Of a stretch of 19,846 nucleotides of DNA, positions 6,602-12,435 are shown piece by piece; within the stretch, counting starts at the first letter, position 1; the number at the start of each line of letters is the position of its first letter. Source of the stretch: Candidatus Methylomirabilis sp. (lineage in GTDB: Bacteria > Patescibacteriota > Patescibacteriia > DYHP01); assembly GCA_020724105.1 (NCBI GenBank), contig DYHP01000015.1, positions 1 to 19,846 on the forward strand. The letters run 5' to 3'. The notes under the pieces were generated by a model. That model saw only the letters and a list, made by a program, of their open reading frames with translations, did not search any database and was not told the DNA's origin. The position numbers were made by a program, and so were the translations under genes.

Positions 6602-7651
6602 ATGGAGATACGCGATAAAATTTCTGAAATCAAAAAAAAATTAAATAACTTAGAATCCGAACTTATGCTACCGGGAACTATTTCTAATCCCGAAAAAATC
6701 AAGACGCTTACCAAACAATATAATGGACTTAAAGAAATAATAGAAAAATGGAACGAACTCCAAAAAAACGAAAAGGAAATCCAAGAAACCGAAAAAACTC
6801 TGAAAGAAACTATCGATCCGGAAATCAAAATGCTTGCCGACGAAGATTTAAAAAAACTTACAACTTATAACTTACAACTTACAACTAAACTAGAAGAAAT
6901 GCTTAACCCCGCCGACCCGCTTGATAAACGCAATATTATTATGGAAATCCGCGCCGGAACCGGCGGCGAGGAAGCGGCGCTTTTCGCGGCGGTGCTTTAC
7001 AGAATGTATTCGCATTTTGCCGACAAACAGGGCTGGCAGGTAAAAATAATGGGCTCAAACTGCACCGACCTCGGCGGATTTAAAGAAATTATTTTTAAAA
7101 TTGACGGCAAAAACGTTTACAACAATTTAAAATACGAAAGCGGAGTGCACCGCGTCCAGCGGATTCCCGAAACCGAAAAAAGCGGCAGAATCCATACCTC
7201 AACTGTCACAGTGGCGGTTTTGCCCGAAGCCGAAGAAGTTGACATTAAAATCGAGCCGAAAGACATTAGGATCGACACTTTTTTGTCTTCCGGCAAAGGC
7301 GGGCAAAGCGTTCAAACGACTTATTCGGCGGTAAGAATCACTCACTTGCCCACAGGAATGGCTACGAGCTGCCAAGACGAAAGAAGCCAGCATCAAAACA
7401 AAGAAAAAGCCATGGCTGTGCTCCGCGCCCGACTTTTTGCCATAGAGCAGGAAAAAAAGGAGCGCGAGGAAAAGGAAAAACGCCGTTCGCAAATCGGCAG
7501 CGCCTTGCGCGCTGAAAAAATCCGCACTTACAATTATCCGCAAGATCGCATTACCGACCATCGCGTCAATGAATCGTGGCATAATATACAAAAGACACTA
7601 GACGGGAATTTAGAACCAATGATTAAAACGATGAAGGAAAAGTTGGGATAA
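6602..7651 (+). CDS. prfA: Peptide chain release factor 1
   Basis: Recognises UAA and UAG stop codons in the ribosomal A site and triggers peptide release. The 349-aa protein has an N-terminal helical domain (residues 1-105), then EIRAGTGGEEAALFA. The stop-codon recognition motif P-x-T is PET at 189-191, marking it as RF1 rather than RF2. The catalytic GGQ is at 233-235 in SSGKGGQSVQTTYSAVRITHLPTG. SQHQNKEKAM and the C-terminal RTYNYPQDRITDHRV follow. Residues near 85-97 (KKLTTYNLQLTTK) come from an ACTTACAACTT simple repeat. No Shine-Dalgarno is possible in the A/T-only upstream bases. prmC, which modifies the GGQ glutamine, follows. Confidence 0.97.
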   Translation: MEIRDKISEIKKKLNNLESELMLPGTISNPEKIKTLTKQYNGLKEIIEKWNELQKNEKEIQETEKTLKETIDPEIKMLADEDLKKLTTYNLQLTTKLEEMLNPADPLDKRNIIMEIRAGTGGEEAALFAAVLYRMYSHFADKQGWQVKIMGSNCTDLGGFKEIIFKIDGKNVYNNLKYESGVHRVQRIPETEKSGRIHTSTVTVAVLPEAEEVDIKIEPKDIRIDTFLSSGKGGQSVQTTYSAVRITHLPTGMATSCQDERSQHQNKEKAMAVLRARLFAIEQEKKEREEKEKRRSQIGSALRAEKIRTYNYPQDRITDHRVNESWHNIQKTLDGNLEPMIKTMKEKLG

Positions 7652-7673
7652 AACTACTATTTACGCCAAAGAC

Positions 7674-7760
7674 CAAAAACCAGAGACCAAAAATACAAAT
7701 GAAAAATACAAAAATATAATTTTTGAATATTTACATATTTGTTTTTGATTTTTGGTTTTT
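7674..7760. repeat. A/T-rich inverted repeat between prfA and prmC
   Basis: AAAAACCAGAGACCAAAAAT (from 7674) faces ATTTGTTTTTGATTTTTGG (from 7737) as an imperfect inverted repeat of the ACCAAAAAT/ATTTTTGGT type. Followed by AATTTTT copies up to the prmC start. No promoter clearly stands out. Confidence 0.6.
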
Positions 7761-7781
7761 AATTTTTAATTTTTAAATACC

Positions 7782-8843
7782 GTGAATATCAACGAATCCT
7801 TACAATGGGCCACTACAGAACTTCGAAGAGCCGACATTGATTCCGCGCCTTTGGATGCGGAAATTTTATTATCTTTTGTTTTAAAAAAACCGCGGGAATT
7901 CATTTTTTCTTGCCCTGAAAAGAACATAAGAACCAAAGAACTAAGGAACATAAGAACATTCATCGGACGACGAAAACGAGGCGAGCCGATTGCTTATATT
8001 GTCGGCGAAAAGGAATTTTATGGACTCAAATTCAGAGTAAACAAAGATGTTTTAATTCCAAGACCGGAGACGGAATTGATTGTTGATTTGGTTTTAAAAA
8101 AACTAACAACCACCGACCACCAACCAACAACTGCCCTAATCGACATCGGCACAGGCAGCGGCTGTATTCCAATTGCCATCGCGAAATGTCTAAAAAACAA
8201 AAAATCTACTATTTATAGAACACGACCGTGTTTTATAAATAGTAAAGAATCTGAAATTAAAATTTTTGCCGCCGACATCTCCAAAAACGTCTTGAAAATC
8301 GCCCGGCAAAACGCCAAATTAAATGGCGTTTCCCAAAAAATAACCTTTCTTCAAGGTAATTTATTAGAACCTTTTATAGAAACTTATAAACTTTTAAACT
8401 TAAAAACCTGTAAACTAAGAGTAACCGCCAACCTCCCCTATGTCCCGACTTCGGAATGGCGAAAATTGCCGCCAAACATCAAAAACCACGAACCTCGCGC
8501 GGCGCTTGACGGCGGCGCAGACGGCCTTAAATATTACCGAAAACTGTTTAAACAGTTAAAATCAATCTGTCATTCCGAGCGTAGCGAGGAATCTCGCGGG
8601 GGGAGCGAAGTGACGACCCGCGCTGTTTGTGGGTCGCTAACGCTCCCGCGAGATTCTTCAGTCGCTCCGCTCCCTCAGAATGACAATCCAGAGCAGCGCT
8701 TTTGGACAACGTTATTCCTAGAAATGGGCCTCCGCCAAAAAGACGCATTGAAAAAAATAATCCTAAAACACTTCCCCAACGCGAAAATCCAATTCCACAA
8801 AGACCTCGCGGGGAAATGGAGAGCGGCGGAGATAAAATTATAA
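7782..8843 (+). CDS. prmC: Release factor glutamine N5-methyltransferase with repeat-derived insertions
   Basis: Methylates the glutamine of the release-factor GGQ motif using S-adenosylmethionine. The N-terminal helical domain (about 1-95) contains SAPLDAEILLSFVL and GEPIAYIVGEKEFYGLKF, followed by VLIPRPETE. The SAM-binding DIGTGSGCIPIAIA begins at residue 121. The substrate motif reads NLPY (217-220) rather than the usual NPPY. At 353 aa it is some 70 residues longer than typical. The excess lies in STIYRTRPCFINSK (near 142-155) and CHSERSEESRGG to PQNDNPEQ (near 263-307), both encoded by palindromic repeats, with smaller simple-repeat stretches (NIRTKELRNIRT; ETYKLLNLKTCKL). The frame is intact and ends properly in KWRAAEIKL. 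It starts with GTG and has no Shine-Dalgarno. It may be active or impaired. Confidence 0.93.
   Translation: MNINESLQWATTELRRADIDSAPLDAEILLSFVLKKPREFIFSCPEKNIRTKELRNIRTFIGRRKRGEPIAYIVGEKEFYGLKFRVNKDVLIPRPETELIVDLVLKKLTTTDHQPTTALIDIGTGSGCIPIAIAKCLKNKKSTIYRTRPCFINSKESEIKIFAADISKNVLKIARQNAKLNGVSQKITFLQGNLLEPFIETYKLLNLKTCKLRVTANLPYVPTSEWRKLPPNIKNHEPRAALDGGADGLKYYRKLFKQLKSICHSERSEESRGGSEVTTRAVCGSLTLPRDSSVAPLPQNDNPEQRFWTTLFLEMGLRQKDALKKIILKHFPNAKIQFHKDLAGKWRAAEIKL
8207..8244. repeat. 18-bp inverted repeat inside prmC
   Basis: TACTATTTATAGAACACG (8207-8224) and the complement of 8227-8244 match at 17 of 18 positions around a 2-base centre. The one difference keeps a G-T pair. It encodes STIYRTRPCFINS just after the SAM-binding motif region. 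Confidence 0.85.
8568..8685. repeat. 118-bp nested palindromic element inside prmC
   Basis: It begins TGTCATTCCGAGC and ends CAGAATGACA. The outer arms pair TGTCATTC...GAATCTCGCGGG with its complement, and an inner stem pairs GGGAGCG/CGCTCCC and ACCC/GGGT. It belongs to the same family as 13464-13609 and 15292-15381, both non-coding. Here it is read through in frame as CHSERSEESRG onward. Confidence 0.9.
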
Positions 8844-9128
8844 AAATATAAAAATGAAATAAGAATAAAAATTAAAAAGGGAAAACTAACGTGTCACATC
8901 TTTTTGAAACAACAAACACAACGGTTTCATAGTACAGACTATGAAACCATTGAAAAATCGGTGCGAAAAATCTAAATATTTTATGCTTAAACATCAAATA
9001 TTTAAATTTACGGAATGCGTTTTTGCGAAAAATAACCAAAAAATCTGTCAAAATGACGGATATGTTATGTTGGGAATCTCAATCTGGGACATTTAGACCT
9101 GACTTAGCACTATTTTATCAAGTATCAA
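8844..9128. other. Convergent spacer between prmC and the DUF3048 gene
   Basis: No gene, RNA gene or clear terminator is seen. It contains one strong palindrome at 8923-8948 (GGTTTCATAGT, loop ACAG, ACTATGAAACC) with no U-tract on either strand. A weak GTCA/TGAC hairpin followed by Ts (minus strand, near 9055-9040) could end the DUF3048 transcript. Confidence 0.5.
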
Positions 9129-10433
9129 TCAATTACTCACCGCAATCTTGTGAATTTCTGAAACGATTTCTATCCAGATTTTGCCGAAATTAAATTGAAT
9201 TTCTTCACCTGCGGAATTGTAGAATCTTGTGATTGAATTTTTGCCCGGTCTTTTCCAAGTTCCGCGCATCATTTTTCCATCCTGGAAAACCATTGCCTTG
9301 CCTTCGCCCATCGTTCTGATTTTGCGGCGGCCGATTTCATCAAACACCTCAATATTGGTTATCTGAATAATAACATTCTCTGCCGAAATTTTTTCGCCAT
9401 CGGCGTCTCTATGTTCAGCGCCGTTTTGATAACGGAGATATGAGTTTGTGTTTTTATTGTACACCCATTTGATTAAATGTTCGGGACGGAGATAATCAAC
9501 TATTATTTCTGACACAGACCCTTCGACTCGCCCTTCGGGCTCGCTCAGGGGATAAATATTGCCTGAGCTTGTTAAAGGCATATATTCTTTATCTTTATAC
9601 TTCCAACCCTCTCTTTCTATCTTAAAATTAGGAAATTTATTATTCAGAAATAACGTTAATTTTTTAATATTAGTAAAGACATTGTGAGGCGCGAGGCGGT
9701 CGGGCGAGCGAGTAAAATAGCCGCCATTGTAGTATTGGTCCAAATCGGGAACGTTTGAATTTTTGACCCGCGCCATGGCCTCGGGCGAACCGCCGACATG
9801 GGCAACTGGCGCGTCCCATTCTTCCGCCCACTCAAAAAAGTAAGGACGCAGGGAACGAATCGGACCGATGGAAGTTTCCACCTCCGAGGTGGAAATAGAC
9901 ACTTCGGAGGTGGAAACTTGGAGGCAATAAAATGCCAAAAATCTCGTAATTCCCGCCTCGGTAGGCGCCTCATAAACAAGTTCGGCGCGACTCAATCCCA
10001 ATGGCGGCCGCGATTCAATCATATTGTCTATCATTACGGCGAACAAAGTGCTCGTGGCATTTTCCAAACAAAAAACCCTTTCTTCAATCTTGGGGCCTGC
10101 CTCGCCGAAGTCCCCCGATTTATCGGGGGACGAAGGCGGGCGGAAAATCACGGCAAAAATTACGGAAAAAACAACGAGTCCCAAAATTATCAAGACGGGG
10201 AGCAAATCCCCCCACCTTTCCATCCCAACTTTAAGTCGGAATGAAAAAAATCGCGTTTGCAATCCTTTCACTCTCATGGCAAAACCACGGCGTATTCGGG
10301 AAAGGTGAGGGGATAAATAATCCCAAAATTTTTTCAAATTAAACCTCGGCTCCTTTTTAAACTTAAAATGCCAATCCGCCTTTCTGATAGATTTCGGCCA
10401 TTTATGCGTGGGGGTTTTGAATTTTTTCATCAT
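9129..10433 (-). CDS. DUF3048 (YerB-like) membrane-anchored protein
   Basis: A 434-aa envelope protein. Its basic N-terminal region (1-75) would be cytoplasmic, a membrane helix follows (about 78-97, LLPVLIILGLVVFSVIFAVIF), and the rest lies outside. The extracytoplasmic part shows the DUF3048 pattern: FAVMIDNMIESRPPLGLSRA, LVYEAPTEAGITRFLAFY, IGPIRSLRPYFFEWA, AHVGGSPEA, DLDQYYNGGYFTRS and LAPHNVFTNIKKL. The family's biochemical role is unknown. Three stretches come from palindromic repeats: PPSSPDKSGDFGEAG (97-112), VSTSEVSISTSEVET (173-187) and MPLTSSGNIYPLSEPEGRVEGS (about 281-305). The stop is TGA. The ATG at 10433 (a second follows at 10430) lies seven bases after a -10 box and has no Shine-Dalgarno. 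Confidence 0.9.
   Translation of the reverse strand: MMKKFKTPTHKWPKSIRKADWHFKFKKEPRFNLKKFWDYLSPHLSRIRRGFAMRVKGLQTRFFSFRLKVGMERWGDLLPVLIILGLVVFSVIFAVIFRPPSSPDKSGDFGEAGPKIEERVFCLENATSTLFAVMIDNMIESRPPLGLSRAELVYEAPTEAGITRFLAFYCLQVSTSEVSISTSEVETSIGPIRSLRPYFFEWAEEWDAPVAHVGGSPEAMARVKNSNVPDLDQYYNGGYFTRSPDRLAPHNVFTNIKKLTLFLNNKFPNFKIEREGWKYKDKEYMPLTSSGNIYPLSEPEGRVEGSVSEIIVDYLRPEHLIKWVYNKNTNSYLRYQNGAEHRDADGEKISAENVIIQITNIEVFDEIGRRKIRTMGEGKAMVFQDGKMMRGTWKRPGKNSITRFYNSAGEEIQFNFGKIWIEIVSEIHKIAVSN
9530..9592. repeat. Paired palindromic repeats inside the DUF3048 gene
   Basis: One unit pairs GCCC with GGGC inside CCTTCGACTCG...GCTCAGGG. A second starts GCCTGAGCTTGTTAAAGGC. The same end motifs (CCTGAGC, TTCGA, AGGCTCAGG) occur in non-coding DNA at 15038-15105. 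It encodes a proline/glycine-rich linker. Confidence 0.75.
9874..9917. repeat. Tandem palindrome inside the DUF3048 gene
   Basis: TTTCCACCTC/GAGGTGGAAA forms a perfect palindrome, followed by another GGAGGTGGAAAC arm. It encodes the internally repeated peptide VSTSEV-SISTSEVETS immediately before IGPIRS. Confidence 0.8.
10098..10144. repeat. Nested palindrome inside the DUF3048 gene
   Basis: GTCCCCCGAT-TT-ATCGGGGGAC (10110-10131) sits within CGCCGAAG/CGAAGGCG-type arms. It encodes the linker directly after the membrane helix. The core resembles the CCCCGATT/AATCGGGG stem at 10476-10506. Confidence 0.8.
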
Positions 10434-10440
10434 AAAATCT

Positions 10441-10470
10441 ATTATAACAAAATTTGTGCGACTATGTCAC
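10441..10470 (-). promoter_or_regulatory. DUF3048 gene promoter, leaderless
   Basis: On the minus strand, GTGACA (10470-10465), 18 bp, TATAAT (10446-10441), then seven bases to the ATG at 10433. Confidence 0.7.
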
Positions 10471-10475
10471 CACTC

Positions 10476-10555
10476 TGTCATTCCCCGATTTAATCGGGGA
10501 ATCCAGCCAAAATTTCAGGATTTTCTGGATTCCCCAGTCAAGCTGGGGAATGACA
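10476..10555. repeat. Pair of inverted 31-bp palindromic modules
   Basis: Two 31-bp units (10476-10506 and 10525-10555) face each other across an 18-bp centre. Each runs between CTGGATT and AATGACA ends and has its own stem (CCCCGATT/AATCGGGG versus CCCCAG/CTGGGG). The whole is thus a palindrome of palindromes ending TGTCATT/AATGACA. The third copy is inside eno. Confidence 0.9.
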
Positions 10556-10563
10556 CCAAACGA

Positions 10564-10589
10564 AAAAGTTCTCCTTATGGAGAACTTTT
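10564..10589. terminator. Terminator hairpin after rplY
   Basis: AAAAGTTCTCC (10564-10574), loop TTAT, GGAGAACTTTT (10579-10589). It is 46 bp beyond the rplY stop and has U-rich 3' flanks on the minus strand. Confidence 0.8.
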
Positions 10590-10635
10590 AATAAATTAAT
10601 AAAGAAATAAATCAATAAATCAATTCAATAAACTC

Positions 10636-11295
10636 TTACTTCTCTATCTCTCCTTCTTCTTCTTTCTTTTCTTTCTTTATAATCTCCACTTCTTCGACCT
10701 TTTCTTCAACCGGCGCTGACGGGGCTTCTTCTTCCTTGGCCGGCTCGGTAACGCTTGCCACAATCAAATCGGCGCTGTTTAAAACTTCGATTCCGGCGGG
10801 AATTTTCAAATCAAAAATCTTAATGACATCGCCAAAATTTTTAAGAGGGCCGAGGTCAACTTCAATTTCGGAAACCAAATCGCCCGGCAAACACCTCACA
10901 TTAAGTTCGTCTAAATTTTTGACCAAAATGCCGCCCAATTCCTGAACCGCTGGCGATTGGCCGATAAATTTCAATTTGATGTCAGCTTCGAGTTTTTCGG
11001 TCATTTTGACGCGGTACAAATCAAAATGAATGAACTTGCCGCTTACCGGATGAGATTGGACGTCTTGAATCAAAACCTTGAATTTGTCGCCTGCCACGTC
11101 CAAATCAACTAGGCTGCTTTCGCCCGCTTCGTCATAAACTTTAACAAATTGATTGTACGGCGCTTCCACTTCCACGGCATCAAAACCGTGACCGTAAACG
11201 ACGCCGGGCAAGAAACCTCCCCGGCGCAAGGCATTAACACTTCCCTTCTCGTCACGTTTCTTCACCGCTAAAACAAAATTCCGTTTGTTTGACAT
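10636..11295 (-). CDS. rplY: 50S ribosomal protein L25 (TL5/Ctc type)
   Basis: 5S-rRNA-binding protein of the large subunit. The 219-aa product has the L25 N-terminal domain (NALRRGGFLPGVVYG, SSLVDLDV, LIQDVQSHPVSGKFIHFDLYRV, residues 1-95). The Ctc-type C-terminal beta domain follows (IKLKFIGQSPAVQELGGILVKNLDELNVRCLPGDLVSEIEVDL). A glutamate/lysine-rich tail after about residue 185 is typical of the long forms. The ATG at 11295 is chosen for homology and because the promoter -10 lies just upstream. A GTG at 11325 would precede that promoter's start. It is preceded in the same frame by rodA, separated by one TGA. Confidence 0.95.
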   Translation of the reverse strand: MSNKRNFVLAVKKRDEKGSVNALRRGGFLPGVVYGHGFDAVEVEAPYNQFVKVYDEAGESSLVDLDVAGDKFKVLIQDVQSHPVSGKFIHFDLYRVKMTEKLEADIKLKFIGQSPAVQELGGILVKNLDELNVRCLPGDLVSEIEVDLGPLKNFGDVIKIFDLKIPAGIEVLNSADLIVASVTEPAKEEEAPSAPVEEKVEEVEIIKKEKKEEEGEIEK

Positions 11296-11315
11296 AGATT
11301 CAAAATCCCATAAAT

Positions 11316-11344
11316 ATTTTAACACTATTACCCAAAAAGGTCAA
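11316..11344 (-). promoter_or_regulatory. rplY promoter inside the end of rodA
   Basis: On the minus strand, TTGACC (11344-11339) overlaps the rodA stop codon. A 17-bp spacer follows, then TAAAAT (11321-11316). The expected start is near 11309, leaving about 14 nt before the rplY ATG. Confidence 0.75.
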
Positions 11345-12432
11345 GTCCCCTCCCGCCTTATGGCGATGCTCTGGAGAATTCCCAAAAAAATCATATTAAT
11401 GACAAGCGAACTTCCTCCGTAACTAACGAAAGGCAGAGTGATGCCGATAACCGGCGCGAGGCCTAAATTCACCCCGATATTGATGGCGCTTTCAATAAAA
11501 AGCAAAACCAAAACGCCCAAAACGAGCATTTCGGTGAAACTGTCGCCGGATTTTAACAAGAGCTTGAATCCTCTGTAAAAAAATAATCCCAAGGCAAACA
11601 AAAGAACTGTTATGCCGATAAACCCCAATTCTTCGGCAATAACGGCAAAAATAAAATCGGTGTGCGCCGACGGCAAAAAACGCAATTGGCTTTGAACGCC
11701 GAAACCCAAACCTTTGCCGAAAATTTGTCCCGAACCAATGGCGATGATTGACTGGAAAACATTGTATCCTTGGCCAAAAGGATCGAGCGACGGATTTATA
11801 AAAGTTAGAATTCTCTGTTTTTGGTAATCCGCCAAAACAAATGACCAAAAAATGACCGCGAATAAAATAAAAATTATTAAAAACAAAAGGAGGTGGCGCG
11901 CTCTTATGCCGGAAGCAAAAAGCAGCAACAAGAACCAAAATAAAACCAAAATCGCCGCTGAGCCGAAATCCGGCTGCAAAACAACCAGCAAAACGCTGGG
12001 CAAGACAAAGAGTCCGCTCCAAAACGCCAGTTTTAAATTTTTTTTAAGGTGCATCCTTTCGGAAAAAAATTTAGCCAGAAAAATCACGAGAGCGAGTTTT
12101 GCAAATTCAACCGGCTGAAAATTTATCGGGCCGAAAGAAAACCAGCCCTTGGTGCCGTGAAAAACCGTGCCCAAAAAAAGAACGGCCAAGAGCAAAACGA
12201 GGCCGGTAAAATAAAAATATTTCGCCAAGCTGCGAAAGTAGGCGTAATTAATGAAACTGAAAAAAAGAAAAACAAGGAAGCCCAAAACGGAAAATATCAG
12301 TTGGCGCAAAAATAAATCTTCTTTTCCTCCTATGCCGATGCTGTAAAGCGCCACGAGCCCCAAAGTTTGCAAAATTAAAACCGAGCCGAACAAGGCCCAG
12401 TCAAATTGTTTCAATTGCAACAAAGACCGCAT
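11341..12432 (-). CDS. rodA: SEDS-family peptidoglycan glycosyltransferase, RodA-like
   Basis: A multi-pass membrane glycosyltransferase that polymerises lipid II during cell elongation, normally with a class B penicillin-binding protein. The 363-aa protein has about ten hydrophobic helices. SEDS signatures are KGWFSFGPINFQPVEFAKLAL, LQPDFGSAAIL, SAHTDFIFAVIAEELGFIG (containing the conserved essential Asp region) and GITLPFVSYGGSSL. QPDFGS and the QPVEFAKL style fit RodA better than FtsW, but no neighbouring shape gene confirms it. It starts three bases after the stop of the 294-aa membrane protein gene, so the two are probably translated together. The stop is TGA. Confidence 0.92.
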   Translation of the reverse strand: MRSLLQLKQFDWALFGSVLILQTLGLVALYSIGIGGKEDLFLRQLIFSVLGFLVFLFFSFINYAYFRSLAKYFYFTGLVLLLAVLFLGTVFHGTKGWFSFGPINFQPVEFAKLALVIFLAKFFSERMHLKKNLKLAFWSGLFVLPSVLLVVLQPDFGSAAILVLFWFLLLLFASGIRARHLLLFLIIFILFAVIFWSFVLADYQKQRILTFINPSLDPFGQGYNVFQSIIAIGSGQIFGKGLGFGVQSQLRFLPSAHTDFIFAVIAEELGFIGITVLLFALGLFFYRGFKLLLKSGDSFTEMLVLGVLVLLFIESAINIGVNLGLAPVIGITLPFVSYGGSSLVINMIFLGILQSIAIRREGT

Positions 12433-12435
12433 AAA

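Noticed and set aside
8548..8748. Minus-strand open frame across the prmC repeat
   Set aside because: It is created by the palindromic element, which is open on both strands because of its symmetry. There is no start signal.
8923..8948. Strong palindrome considered as a terminator between prmC and the DUF3048 gene
   Set aside because: It has no U-tract on either strand and lies 80 bp or more from both stop codons.
9798..10244. Plus-strand open frames opposite the DUF3048 gene
   Set aside because: The conserved DUF3048 pattern is on the minus strand. These frames have no ribosome site or motif.
10408..10599. Short plus-strand open frame over the paired 31-bp modules
   Set aside because: It is made almost entirely of the palindromic repeat and the rplY terminator.
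9129..11343. Recoding of TGA as glycine, as in Gracilibacteria or Absconditabacteria
   Set aside because: RodA and the DUF3048 protein both end at TGA at sensible family positions, and TGA does not appear within conserved genes here.
11492..12022. Open frame of 176 codons overlapping rodA in another frame
   Set aside because: RodA motifs run through this whole stretch in the other frame, and the alternative translation shows no family pattern.
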